Source: Bifidobacterium tibiigranuli (lineage in GTDB: Bacteria; Actinomycetota; Actinomycetes; Actinomycetales; Bifidobacteriaceae). Taken from it: a stretch of 64,000 bases of DNA. The notes under the pieces are model-generated. The model saw only the letters and a program-made list of their open reading frames with translations, had not been told where the DNA came from and did no database searches. Below are positions 16,720 through 25,243 of the stretch, piece by piece; the stretch's first letter is position 1; every line of letters starts with the position of its first letter. Where the stretch lies: positions 116,689 to 180,688 of the forward strand of contig NZ_QLZA01000008.1 in the NCBI RefSeq assembly GCF_009371885.1. The letters are read 5' to 3'. The translations under genes were made by a program, and so were the position numbers.

Positions 16720-17378
16720 GCGAAGACAATGAATCGTGGAGGACAGCGCATCGCGAGGCGATCGATGCGATGTTGCGCGGCATCAACGCGGAGCCGGACA
16801 ATCCCTTTATTCTCAAAGGCGGAACGGCACTCATGGCATGCTATGGGCTGGATCGATTCAGCGAGGACATCGACTTGGATGGACAGCGCGCCAACGTGCC
16901 TTCAAACCGGTTCTTCAGCATCATCGACCAGACATGCCGCATGCACGGGTATTCGTGGCGCAAGGCGAAGGACACCAGCACAGTGCGCCGCGCGTTCGTC
17001 GACTATGGCAACCCCGAACGGCCGCTGAAGATCGAAGCCAGCTTCCGGCGGCGCCAAGTGCCCAGCCAGGAAACGGCTCAGGTCAATGGAATCCTCGTGT
17101 ACACCATCAGCCGACTGTGCGAGCTGAAGACAGGAGCCTACCTGAATCGCGACAAGATCCGCGACCTGTACGATCTGGCGTTCATCGCCGACCGGTACTA
17201 CGACCAGCTCGACGAGAGTGCGAAAGCCCATCTGCAGACTGCGTTCGAGTACAAGGACCTCGAACAGTTCGACTACCTTGTGCGCACCCAATCCGACCCG
17301 CTCATCGACAACGCCATCATGGAAGACCGCTTCCTCAAAGCCCTCGATAAACTCGGCATCATCACCGCTGACAGCTAA
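16716..17378 (+). CDS. AbiEii/AbiGii-family nucleotidyltransferase toxin
   Basis: The product is 220 residues. The N-terminal half has the signature of this nucleotidyltransferase clan: FILKGGTALMACYGLDRFSEDIDLD at residues 24-48, that is, a GG motif followed by the DxD metal-binding pair. Later come LKIEASFRRR (third acidic residue) and RDKIRDLYDLAFIADRYY near residue 145. Related toxins (AbiEii, MenT) add nucleotides to tRNA or otherwise block growth, and many act in phage defence. The ATG at 16716 overlaps the upstream putative antitoxin by four bases. The gap after it holds a hairpin (17431-17461) without a T run. Confidence 0.8.
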   Translation: MSEDNESWRTAHREAIDAMLRGINAEPDNPFILKGGTALMACYGLDRFSEDIDLDGQRANVPSNRFFSIIDQTCRMHGYSWRKAKDTSTVRRAFVDYGNPERPLKIEASFRRRQVPSQETAQVNGILVYTISRLCELKTGAYLNRDKIRDLYDLAFIADRYYDQLDESAKAHLQTAFEYKDLEQFDYLVRTQSDPLIDNAIMEDRFLKALDKLGIITADS

Positions 17379-17430
17379 AAAATAACACCGCGGAACCGTT
17401 TGGCTCGACAAACGTCAGTACGACCCCAAA

Positions 17431-17461
17431 CCCGCAGGCACGCGAATTTACGTCCTGCGGG
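17431..17461. terminator. Hairpin after the toxin gene
   Basis: CCCGCAGG (17431-17438) pairs with CCTGCGGG (17454-17461) around a 15-nt loop. It is placed where the toxin transcript should end, but the tail is not T-rich. Confidence 0.4.
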
Positions 17462-17586
17462 AATTCAAGGCACCTGACTCTTGACTTCACATTCGCCCCT
17501 GAAGCATCGCATTCCTCATTCGAAAACACAAAACCTGCAGTACGCAATTATCGAGTTTTGGGGAGTTGTTTTTGTATCATGGTTGC

Positions 17587-17886
17587 ATGACTGTTGAACA
17601 CAATGAACCCGGCGACAATGAGACGAACGCGAAGGTGTTCAAGGCGCTGTCAGACCCGGTTCGGCTTGAGATCGTTCGTTATCTGAAAAAGGTCGGGCGG
17701 GGCGTGACGTGCGGGGAAATCGGCAAAGTCGTTGATATCAGCAAGTCCGCAGGGTCTTATCACTTCCGCACACTGCGCGAGGCCGGCCTGATTCGCATGC
17801 ACAAGGAGGCTCGGGAGAAGTACGTCACTCTCGATTACGAGACTTTCGACAGGTACGTTACCCACTTCTTCGAGTCGCTGAGCTAG
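17587..17886 (+). CDS. ArsR-family winged-helix repressor
   Basis: The product is 99 residues with a compact winged helix: AKVFKALSDPVRLEIVRYLKK (residues 14-34), then TCGEIGKVVDISKSAGSYHF and LREAGLIRMHKEAREKYVTL (the wing). This is the ArsR/SmtB layout. The canonical ELCVCDL metal motif is absent, so the inducer is probably not a classical metal. No ribosome-binding site fits the ATG at 17587; TATCAT lies six bases before it, so the mRNA may be leaderless. The gene sits 94 bases before an MFS exporter and should repress it through the palindrome at 17931. Confidence 0.85.
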   Translation: MTVEHNEPGDNETNAKVFKALSDPVRLEIVRYLKKVGRGVTCGEIGKVVDISKSAGSYHFRTLREAGLIRMHKEAREKYVTLDYETFDRYVTHFFESLS

Positions 17887-17930
17887 GAAGCTAAAGTCCG
17901 CGTCAGCGATGTCATCATTCCGCTTTATAG

Positions 17931-17959
17931 TTGAACAGTTGTTTAACTATTCAAATATA
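17931..17959 (+). promoter_or_regulatory. Promoter of the MFS gene with overlapping ArsR operator
   Basis: TTGAACAGTT (17931-17940) and AACTATTCAA (17945-17954) form a 24-bp palindrome with a GTTT centre and one mismatched pair. The first six bases (TTGAAC) can serve as the -35 element, with AATATA (17954-17959) as -10 at 17-bp spacing. A repressor bound there would cover the promoter. Confidence 0.7.
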
Positions 17960-17980
17960 GAGCAGAGGTTATCCACGCTT

Positions 17981-19408
17981 ATGACGAATCTCAATATCGC
18001 CGCCGAAACGGCGGATGAACCCAGTCAACCCAGCAGCATACAAGAATCCAGACCACCACTCCCCAGCCGCAATGTTTCGCAGGAGTGGTTGTTGGCGTTA
18101 ACGTCGTTGGGGTTCTTCATGGCGATGATGGATTCGATGATCGTGACGACGGCTTCGGGCGCGATCGGACGTCAGTTCGGCCTGGATGTGGTGCGTTTGC
18201 AGTGGGTGCTCAACGCGTACAACATCACGATTGCGGCGCTGCTCCTGCTGGGCGTCGCCATCGGCGACCGGATCGGGCGGCGCAGGACCTACATCCTCGC
18301 GCTTGGCCTGTTCACCTTGGGATCGATAGCCTGCGCATTGTCCGGCAGCTTCGCATGGCTGCTGGCCGGGCGGATAGTCCAGGGCGTGGGCGCGTGCGCA
18401 ATGACGCCCATGTCGATGACGATCCTGACCTCGGCGACCCCGGCAAGCAAGCGAGGCAGCGCGCTGGGCATATGGAGCGGCGTGGGCGGACTGGCTCTGG
18501 TGGTCGGCCCTGCCTTAGGCGGGCTGATCACCGCGTCCCTGTCATGGCAGTGGATCTTCTGGATCAACGTGCCCACCGGCCTGGCCGGCATGATCCTCGC
18601 GCATTATAAGCTGCCCGAGTCACGCGTGCCCGCCTCCCGCATCGACCCGTTTGACGCGGTGCTGGTCGTGGCCGCGTCCGGGCTGGCCGTCTGGGCTCTC
18701 TCCGAGGCACCGAACGCGGCGATGCGCCTGCCTGCGGGCGTGGCCGGGCTGGCCGGCGTGCTGGCCGCCGTGGCGTTCGTCGCCAGACAGCGGGGCAAAG
18801 AGCATCCTCTGGTGCCGCTGCGCCTGTTCTCGTCCAAGGCATTGTCAGGCGGGGTCGCGGCCACGTTCCTGCTGTATGCGGCGATGTACGGCGTCGTGTT
18901 CTTCCTGCCGCAGTATCTGCACGCGGCCCTCGGCCTGGGCACGCTCGGCGCGGGACTGGGACTGCTGCCGTGGACCGGCGCGTTTGCCGTGCTCTCTCCC
19001 TTCGCGGGGAGGCTTGTCGATCGCTATGGCGAACGCAACATGGCGCTGGCGGGCATGACAATGCAAGTCGTCGGTTATGCGAGCCTTGCCGCTGCCGTGC
19101 CCTTCGGCGGCTGGTACTGGCTGCTCGCGGTCCTCTTGGTCCTATCAGGAGCCGGTCTCGCCCTAGCCGGGCCCGCGTTGCAGAAGGGCGTGCTGGGATC
19201 CGTCGAACCCATGCTCATGGGCAAGGCCTCAGGCGTGTTCAACATGTTCCGCCAGCTCGGCGGCGCGGTGGGAACAGCCCTGTCCGTCATCGCATTCCGC
19301 CTCGCCGCCGGCACCTTCGCCGCTGGGTTCAGCTCCGTGCTTGCGCTCTCTGCCATACTGTCCGCGCTCGGGCTGCTCGCCGCGCTGCTCCTGAACCGCA
19401 GTCATTGA
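17981..19408 (+). CDS. MFS exporter, DHA2 (EmrB/QacA) type
   Basis: The product is 475 residues with about 14 predicted membrane segments. Motifs are FFMAMMDSMIVTTASGAIG at the first helix (the DHA2 'D.tIvnvAlP' equivalent), LQWVLNAYNITIAALLLLGVAIGDRIGRRR (motif A) and GLALVVGPALGGLI (antiporter motif C). Such proteins export drugs or toxic compounds with protons. The frame is open from 17909, but a promoter and operator lie between that codon and the ATG at 17981, so the later start is more likely, although its ribosome-binding site (AGAGG, 12 bases away) is weak. It is paired with the upstream ArsR-type repressor. Confidence 0.85.
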   Translation: MTNLNIAAETADEPSQPSSIQESRPPLPSRNVSQEWLLALTSLGFFMAMMDSMIVTTASGAIGRQFGLDVVRLQWVLNAYNITIAALLLLGVAIGDRIGRRRTYILALGLFTLGSIACALSGSFAWLLAGRIVQGVGACAMTPMSMTILTSATPASKRGSALGIWSGVGGLALVVGPALGGLITASLSWQWIFWINVPTGLAGMILAHYKLPESRVPASRIDPFDAVLVVAASGLAVWALSEAPNAAMRLPAGVAGLAGVLAAVAFVARQRGKEHPLVPLRLFSSKALSGGVAATFLLYAAMYGVVFFLPQYLHAALGLGTLGAGLGLLPWTGAFAVLSPFAGRLVDRYGERNMALAGMTMQVVGYASLAAAVPFGGWYWLLAVLLVLSGAGLALAGPALQKGVLGSVEPMLMGKASGVFNMFRQLGGAVGTALSVIAFRLAAGTFAAGFSSVLALSAILSALGLLAALLLNRSH

Positions 19409-19495
19409 GCGCGGCATGAAGCTTTCAAGTCATGTTGCGTGTGGTTTGCTTGCCCTTCGAGCTTCGACACGTGGGAAATCGGTTGGTCGGACATA

Positions 19496-19537
19496 GGTAT
19501 CTGCGTTATGTGAGGCGTTAACTTGGCCTTGCGGAGG
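19496..19537 (+). repeat. Second copy of the dispersed ~42-bp repeat
   Basis: It aligns without gaps to 7859-7900 and overlaps the left arm of the 35-bp inverted repeat that follows. A related sequence, TATCTGCGTTGCGTGAGGCG, recurs inside that arm. Confidence 0.55.
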
Positions 19538-19668
19538 TCTATCTGCGTTGCGTGAGGCGCTAATTCCTTGGTATCCCAAGTACCGTTGGCCGAAAACGGC
19601 GGTTCTGGGCCGTCTGATACTCGCAGCTCTGCAAATTAGCGCCTCACGCAACGCAGATAGACCTCCGC
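19531..19668. repeat. Inverted repeat with perfect 35-bp arms
   Basis: The arms 19531-19565 and 19634-19668 are exact reverse complements (they start GCGGAGGTCTATCTGCG) and are separated by 68 bp. They fill most of the 428-bp gap between the convergent MFS and MazF genes. No gene lies between the arms. It could be a small non-autonomous element or a large bidirectional terminator. Confidence 0.9.
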
Positions 19669-19836
19669 AACACCCCAATAACGCCACACATAAGAGAGAT
19701 ACGTGATTTTGAGCTGCGAATTGCAATCAGGAGACCATAGCAACCTGCCCTAGGCATCGGCACAGCGACTAGGACTTCGGTCGCGCATATTCAAACGCAA
19801 AAAATCCCCTATGCCTGCCGCCTTCAGCCTAGAACT

Positions 19837-20160
19837 TTAGGACAACCCCAGCATCCGCACGAGTCCCCGATTAACTTCTTTCATGATGTCATCGCCTGCC
19901 ACGCCACAACGATAACCGAGCAGCCTACGATCTACAGTGACGATTTTATCGGTCATAATATAGCTGACCTTCTTCAAACCATTTTCTGCGGCCGGGTCTA
20001 CCCGCACCCGCGTCGAAATGTCAGAGGAATCGTATGACGTCAGCAAGCAGGTGACGATGGAATCGAAACCATCGATCGAATCGTTTTGCACAATAACGAC
20101 CGGGCGAGGCTTGCTCGCATACCCGTCAGCCTGCAGCGTCCAAATTTCACCGCGTTTCAT
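19837..20160 (-). CDS. MazF/PemK-family toxin (mRNA interferase)
   Basis: The product is 107 residues with the MazF fold: MKRGEIWTLQADGYASKPRPVVIVQ at the start, VTCLLTSYDSSD in the middle and KKVSYIMTDKIVTVDRRLLGY near residue 65. MazF enzymes cut single-stranded RNA at short sequence motifs. The start lies inside the last codons of the upstream antitoxin gene (14-base overlap), so the two are translated together. It points toward the MFS gene, and the large inverted repeat lies between them. Confidence 0.88.
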   Translation of the reverse strand: MKRGEIWTLQADGYASKPRPVVIVQNDSIDGFDSIVTCLLTSYDSSDISTRVRVDPAAENGLKKVSYIMTDKIVTVDRRLLGYRCGVAGDDIMKEVNRGLVRMLGLS

Positions 20161-20392
20161 CGGACAGCCTCAACGCGAGCCGACTAGCGTAGTCCGTAGC
20201 ATCGTTTTCGGAAGAAAAAAGCTCCGGCTCCTCATGCGCAAGCCTCACCTCATAAGGAAAGCCACGGTACTCGTTGAACGCGTTGATGAACATGCGCAGA
20301 GCATCGGCCGGCGTAGTGCCCAGTCGCTTGGTGGTCTCCTTGAACAAAGCCGCCTGATTGTCATCAACACGGGTAGCAATTTGCATACTCAT
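20147..20392 (-). CDS. RelB/DinJ-type ribbon-helix-helix antitoxin
   Basis: The product is 81 residues. MSMQIATRVDDNQAALFKE is the beta strand and first helix of a ribbon-helix-helix DNA-binding domain, followed by LGTTPADALRMFINAF. The acidic C-terminal half (EEPELFSSENDATDYASRL) should wrap the toxin. AAAGGAG five bases before the ATG at 20392 fixes the start. The pairing of a DinJ/RelB-like antitoxin with a MazF toxin is common in actinobacteria. Autorepression is expected from the family, but I cannot define the operator. Confidence 0.85.
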   Translation of the reverse strand: MSMQIATRVDDNQAALFKETTKRLGTTPADALRMFINAFNEYRGFPYEVRLAHEEPELFSSENDATDYASRLALRLSDETR

Positions 20393-20718
20393 AATATCTC
20401 CTTTAATCATTCTGATAACATTCTATATCAAAATCAACCGGATTTGGAGATACCTATTTATATGCAGTTCGCATTTCACTCGCAACGATATGATGCTCAG
20501 TGTACCGTCGTCACATGGGGCTGGGCAGAGACGATGACCTTGCCGGTGCGGATGCTGCAGAATAAGCTCGGCACTTTCATTGAGCGTCTCATCTGCTGTC
20601 CGGCTCCTTCCCCACACGCCACACCCCACTCACGTCACACCGATGTAGCCTGCGATTGGTAGGGTAAACCCGTAAACACGTCTTCTCTATCTCCCTGCCT
20701 CGCGAAAGGGGATCTGGT
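20393..20718. other. Divergent intergenic region between the toxin-antitoxin pair and purF
   Basis: This 326-bp stretch holds the promoters of both units. The AT-rich part at 20400-20450 belongs to the antitoxin side. I see no known riboswitch and no recognisable PurR box. AAAGGGGAT before 20719 is the purF ribosome-binding site. Confidence 0.5.
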
Positions 20719-22236
20719 TTGTCGGTTGAACTTGAGGACATCCATGAGGAATGCGGTCTTTTCGGCGTCTGGGGCCATCCCGATGCCGCTCGATTGACCT
20801 ACTTTGGTCTGCACGCGCTGCAGCACCGCGGCCAGGAGGGGGCCGGCATCGTCACGAACGATCACGGCCGGCTCATCGGGCACCGCGGCCTGGGCCTGCT
20901 CACCCAGGTCTTCTCCGACGAGCAGGAATTCTCCCGGCTTTCAGGCGAGCACGCGGTGGGCCATGTGCGCTACGCCACGGCCGGCTCGAAAAGCGTGGAC
21001 AACATCCAGCCTTTCCTCTTCCGTTTCCATGACGGCGATATGGCATTATGCCACAACGGCAATCTGACGAACTGCGTTTCGCTGCGCACCAAGCTGGAGG
21101 ACGAGGGCGCGATCTTCCGCTCGGATTCCGACACCGAAGTGCTCATGCATCTTATTCGCAGATCATCGCAACCCGACTTCATGGGCCAGCTCAAGGAATC
21201 GCTGAACATCGTCCACGGCGGCTTCGCCTACCTGCTCATGACCGAGCATGCGCTTATCGGCGCGCTGGACCCCAACGGCTTCAGGCCGCTGTCGCTGGGC
21301 CGCATGACCAACGGCGCCTATGTGCTCGCTTCGGAGACCTGCGCACTGGACACCGTGGGCGCGCAGCTCGTGCGCAATATCGGCCCCGGCGAAATCATCA
21401 TCGTGGATGACAGCGGCTACCGAATCGAGCATTACACCGACAAGACGCAGCTGGCGATCTGCTCCATGGAATTCATCTACTTCGCCCGCCCGGATTCCAA
21501 CATCTACGGCATCAATGTCCACTCGGCCCGCAAGCGCATGGGCAGGAAGCTGGCGCAGGAGCATCCGGTGGACGCCGACATGGTGATCGGCGTGCCGAAC
21601 TCCTCGCTCTCCGCCGCCTCCGGCTACGCCGAAGAGAGCGGGCTGCCCAACGAAATGGGACTCATCAAGAACCAGTACGTAGCCCGCACCTTCATCCAGC
21701 CGACCCAGGAGCTGCGCGAGCAGGGCGTGCGCATGAAGCTTTCGGCCGTGCGCGGCGTGGTCGAGGGCAAGAAGGTCGCCATCATCGATGACTCGATTGT
21801 GCGCGGCACCACCTCCAAGCGCATCGTGCGCCTGCTGCGCGAGGCCGGAGCGGCCGAAGTGCATATGCTCATCAGTTCGCCGCCGCTCAAATACCCCTGC
21901 TTCTACGGTATCGACATCGCCACGACCAAGGAGCTCATCGCAGCCAAGAAGTCAGTCGATGACATGCGCGATTACATCGGCGCTGATTCCTTGGGCTTCC
22001 TCAGCCTCGACGGGCTGGTGGAGTCGATTGGCATGCAGGAGGACGCGCCTTATGGCGGGCTGTGCGTCGCCTATTTCAACGGCGACTACCCCACCGCATT
22101 GGACGACTACGAGCGCGACTTCCTGCGCTCGCTCACTCCCGAAGACCGCACGCGGCTGCCCAAGTACGCCCGCGAGATCAGCCGCTACGCCGACAACGAG
22201 TACCGGGCGCAGCCGGCCTACGGACCGACAGCGTAA
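20719..22236 (+). CDS. purF: Amidophosphoribosyltransferase
   Basis: The product is 505 residues and catalyses the first committed step, PRPP and glutamine to phosphoribosylamine. Eleven residues precede Cys12 ([11 protein letters not shown]), which should become the N-terminal nucleophile after propeptide removal, as in B. subtilis. The glutaminase part has [12 protein letters not shown] and HVRYATAG; the PRPP loop is [17 protein letters not shown] near residue 360. Of the four Fe-S cysteines of the B. subtilis enzyme, the last has no equivalent: CVAY (Cys449, Tyr452) replaces CxxC. Translation starts at TTG with AAAGGGGAT upstream. purM and purD follow, each with its own leader. Confidence 0.95.
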   Translation: MSVELEDIHEECGLFGVWGHPDAARLTYFGLHALQHRGQEGAGIVTNDHGRLIGHRGLGLLTQVFSDEQEFSRLSGEHAVGHVRYATAGSKSVDNIQPFLFRFHDGDMALCHNGNLTNCVSLRTKLEDEGAIFRSDSDTEVLMHLIRRSSQPDFMGQLKESLNIVHGGFAYLLMTEHALIGALDPNGFRPLSLGRMTNGAYVLASETCALDTVGAQLVRNIGPGEIIIVDDSGYRIEHYTDKTQLAICSMEFIYFARPDSNIYGINVHSARKRMGRKLAQEHPVDADMVIGVPNSSLSAASGYAEESGLPNEMGLIKNQYVARTFIQPTQELREQGVRMKLSAVRGVVEGKKVAIIDDSIVRGTTSKRIVRLLREAGAAEVHMLISSPPLKYPCFYGIDIATTKELIAAKKSVDDMRDYIGADSLGFLSLDGLVESIGMQEDAPYGGLCVAYFNGDYPTALDDYERDFLRSLTPEDRTRLPKYAREISRYADNEYRAQPAYGPTA

Positions 22237-22265
22237 CCGCTTAACCCGCCTGTCATGCCGCAACC

Positions 22266-22327
22266 GTGCTGTGCAAAATCACAGCATAGCAACCGACAGC
22301 ACAGCAACCCGTAGCACAGAGCAACCC
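22266..22327 (+). repeat. Hairpin and short degenerate repeats in the purF-purM gap
   Basis: TGCTGTG and CACAGCA (within 22266-22287) can form a small hairpin after purF. AGCATAGCAACC, AGCACAGCAACC and AGCACAGAGCAACC follow with about 15-17-base spacing. They may be a weak terminator and leader element. Confidence 0.5.
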
Positions 22328-22395
22328 ACAACGCAGTCACGATTTTCAATATATTGCCCAATCAACATCAAGCCACACCGAAGGAAAGGTCCGCC

Positions 22396-23430
22396 ATGCC
22401 ACAAGCCTATGAACACGCTGGGGTCAGCGTCGAAGCCGGCTACGAAGTCGTCCACCGCATCGCCTCGCACGTCGAGCGCACAAAGCGCTCCGGAGTCGTG
22501 GGCGGCATCGGCGGCTTCGGCGGCCTCTTCGACCTCGCTTCGCTTGGCTACCGCGAACCGATGCTCGTTTCGGGCACCGACGGCGTCGGCACCAAGCTCA
22601 TGGTGGCGAAAATGGCCGGCAAGCACGATACCATCGGCATCGATTGCGTCGCCATGTGCGTCAACGACATCGCCGCGCAGGGTGCCGAACCGCTGTTCTT
22701 CCTCGACTACATCGCCTGCGGCGTCAACGATCCGGCACTGCTTGAGCAGGTCGTCGCCGGCGTGGCCGATGGCTGCGTGCAGGCCGGCTGCGCGCTCATC
22801 GGCGGCGAGACCGCGGAAATGCCGGGCATGTATGACGCGGACGAATACGACTTGGCCGGTTTCACGGTCGGCGTGGCGGAGAAGTCGGCCATCGTCGACG
22901 GCTCCGGCATCGCGCAGGGCGATACGCTTATCGGCCTGCCCTCCACAGGCGTGCATTCCAACGGCTTCTCGCTGATACGCAAGGCCCTGTTCGAACAGGC
23001 GGGCTACAGCGTCGACACCACGCTCGACGAGCTGGGTGGCAAATCCCTTGGAGACGTGCTGCTCACCCCTACGAAGATCTATGTCAAGGCGCTGCAGCCG
23101 CTGTTCAAGGCCGGCCTTGTCAAAGGCGTCGCGCATATCACCGGCGGCGGCTTCATCGAGAACATCCCGCGCATGATTCCGGACGGCCTGGCTGCCAGCA
23201 TCACGCTCGGCAGCTGGGATATCCCGCCGATTTTCGACGTGATCGAGCACGCCGGCGACATCGATCACGAGGAGATGTTCAACGTGTTCAACATGGGCAT
23301 CGGCATGGTGCTCGCCGTCGATTCGAGTCGTGCCGACGAGGCGCTTGACCTGCTGCGCTCCATAGGCGAGGATGGCAAGGTCATCGGCGCAATCGTCAAG
23401 CGTGGCGACGCCGACGTCGAGCTGCGGTAG
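22396..23430 (+). CDS. purM: Phosphoribosylformylglycinamidine cyclo-ligase (AIR synthetase)
   Basis: The product is 344 residues, the typical length, and converts FGAM and ATP to AIR. Motifs are [13 protein letters not shown] near residue 36, [12 protein letters not shown] near 57, [25 protein letters not shown] near 85-110, [11 protein letters not shown] near 135 and [14 protein letters not shown] near 255. GAAGGAAAGG precedes the ATG at 22396; the frame is open further upstream but without a site. It follows purF in the same direction. Confidence 0.95.
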   Translation: MPQAYEHAGVSVEAGYEVVHRIASHVERTKRSGVVGGIGGFGGLFDLASLGYREPMLVSGTDGVGTKLMVAKMAGKHDTIGIDCVAMCVNDIAAQGAEPLFFLDYIACGVNDPALLEQVVAGVADGCVQAGCALIGGETAEMPGMYDADEYDLAGFTVGVAEKSAIVDGSGIAQGDTLIGLPSTGVHSNGFSLIRKALFEQAGYSVDTTLDELGGKSLGDVLLTPTKIYVKALQPLFKAGLVKGVAHITGGGFIENIPRMIPDGLAASITLGSWDIPPIFDVIEHAGDIDHEEMFNVFNMGIGMVLAVDSSRADEALDLLRSIGEDGKVIGAIVKRGDADVELR

Positions 23431-23642
23431 TTTCTGCTGCAAGGCTTACAGTAGAGACAGCACTTGCAGCCTGCAATAGGCAGCAACAGCAATGGCAACA
23501 GCAACACAGTGGTAATAAACACAGTGACAGTAGAACGGAAATCAGCAATCCGTCCATCAGGCGGCGTCGCATACGATTTGCGACCAGGCCGGACGGCAGA
23601 CAATACGACAACACCATCACAGGAATCACAAGGAGCGTTGAT

Positions 23643-24941
23643 ATGGGCATGAAGGTTCTGGTCATCGGTTCGGGCGCACGCGAGCATGCGATCGCATACA
23701 CTCTGCTGCGCGGCGACAGCGTGCAGGAGGTGACCGTTGCCCCGGGCAACCCCGGCATGGAGGCGGACGGCATCCGGACTACGCGGCTGAGCCCTGCGAA
23801 CCACGCGGCGCTTATCGACTTCGTCAAGGACAATGACTACGACTGGGTGTTTGTCGGCCCTGAAGTGCCGCTGATCGAAGGCATCGTCGACGATTTCGCC
23901 ACCGCTGGCATCAAGGCCTTCGGCCCTGACAAGGCCGCCGCGCAGATCGAAGGCTCGAAGGATTTCGCCAAGCAGCTCATGGAGCGCCACGGCATACCGA
24001 CAGCCGCATACCAGGTCTTCACCGATCTGGAAAGCTCGCAGCGCTATGTGCGCGAGCACGGCGCCCCCGTCGTCGTCAAGGCCGACGGCCTGGCAGCGGG
24101 CAAGGGCGTGACGGTGGCTATGGACGAGGGCACCGCGATGCAGGCACTGGACGACATCTTCATCGATCGCCGCTTCGGCCAGGCGGGTGCCAAGGTCGTA
24201 ATCGAGGACTTCTTGGAAGGTCAGGAGTTCTCGCTGATGTGCTTCGCAAACGGCACCGATTTCTGGCCGATGCCCATCTCGCAGGACCACAAGCGTGCCT
24301 ATGACGGCGACGAGGGCCCGAATACGGGCGGCATGGGCGCGTACAGCCCGGTGCCGCAGATCGGCCAAGACGTTATCGACGAAGCCATCAACGCCATCAT
24401 CCGCCCGACCTTGGCGGCTATGAGCGAGGAAGGCACGCCATTCACCGGCATCCTCTACGCCGGCCTGATCGCCACGACCGACGGCCCAAAGGTCATCGAG
24501 TTCAATGCACGCTTCGGCGATCCCGAAACCGAAGTCATCCTCCCCCGGCTCACCTCCGATCTGGGCGCTGGCATCAGCGCGATACTCAACGACGAAACGC
24601 CGCAGTTCGACTGGGCCCATGGCAACGCCACTGTGGGCGTCATCCTGGCCTCGGCCGGCTACCCGGATGAGCCCGTCACTGGGGCCGCGATTCCGGCGAT
24701 TCCTGACAGAGCGAACACCCATGTCTTCTACGCAGGCGTCAAGAATGCGGAGCATCAAGGCGAGAGCGCAGATTCGGCTGCATCTCAGCTGGTTTCCGAT
24801 TCCGGGCGCGTCCTGCTGGTGGAATGCACCGCCGCCGACATCGCCACCGCACAGCAGCAGGTCTACGAGCTGCTTGATTCGCTGGATGTCACCGGCCTGT
24901 TCTATCGCCACGACATCGGCGCAAAAGCTCTGAACCGCTAA
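23643..24941 (+). CDS. purD: Phosphoribosylamine-glycine ligase (GAR synthetase)
   Basis: The product is a 432-residue ATP-grasp enzyme joining phosphoribosylamine and glycine. It starts MGMKVLVIGSGAREHAI, with PGNPGM near residue 38 and VGPEVPLIEGI near 73. The ATP-grasp domain has PVVVKADGLAAGKGV, GMGAYSPVP and a metal site in IEFNARFGDPETEV. AAGGAG eight bases before the ATG at 23643 supports the start. The 212-bp gap before it is rich in CAGCAACAG and CACAGTG-like short repeats, with no clear promoter. A strong hairpin follows. Confidence 0.95.
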   Translation: MGMKVLVIGSGAREHAIAYTLLRGDSVQEVTVAPGNPGMEADGIRTTRLSPANHAALIDFVKDNDYDWVFVGPEVPLIEGIVDDFATAGIKAFGPDKAAAQIEGSKDFAKQLMERHGIPTAAYQVFTDLESSQRYVREHGAPVVVKADGLAAGKGVTVAMDEGTAMQALDDIFIDRRFGQAGAKVVIEDFLEGQEFSLMCFANGTDFWPMPISQDHKRAYDGDEGPNTGGMGAYSPVPQIGQDVIDEAINAIIRPTLAAMSEEGTPFTGILYAGLIATTDGPKVIEFNARFGDPETEVILPRLTSDLGAGISAILNDETPQFDWAHGNATVGVILASAGYPDEPVTGAAIPAIPDRANTHVFYAGVKNAEHQGESADSAASQLVSDSGRVLLVECTAADIATAQQQVYELLDSLDVTGLFYRHDIGAKALNR

Positions 24942-25015
24942 GTTCCTAAGACGCTACGCGGCTGATTCACGCTGGGCGATTCCACGCTGGGCGCATCGCC
25001 AGCTCATGGTTGCCC

Positions 25016-25054
25016 AGAGAGGCAGGGCCGTAGTACACGGCCTTGCCTCTCTTG
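25016..25054 (+). terminator. Terminator after purD
   Basis: A 16-bp stem with one G-T pair (AGAGAGGCAGGGCCGT at 25016-25031 with 25037-25052) around a 5-nt loop ends the purF-purM-purD block. The tail is only mildly T-rich. The rest of the 24942-25243 gap shows no gene. Confidence 0.75.
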
Positions 25055-25243
25055 CATTCAGCCCGATGCTCAACCGGGCATTCATACACATTTGTACCGA
25101 TTCATACAGATTCTGTGTCATCATCCTGATGGATGAGGATACATCCCCTCGGAAAGGACTAGTATCGTCAGGCGTCCGTAATTAACACATAGTGAAGCAA
25201 TCAACATACCGATGAGCCAACACACCGGCGGAAAGGGGGCGTG

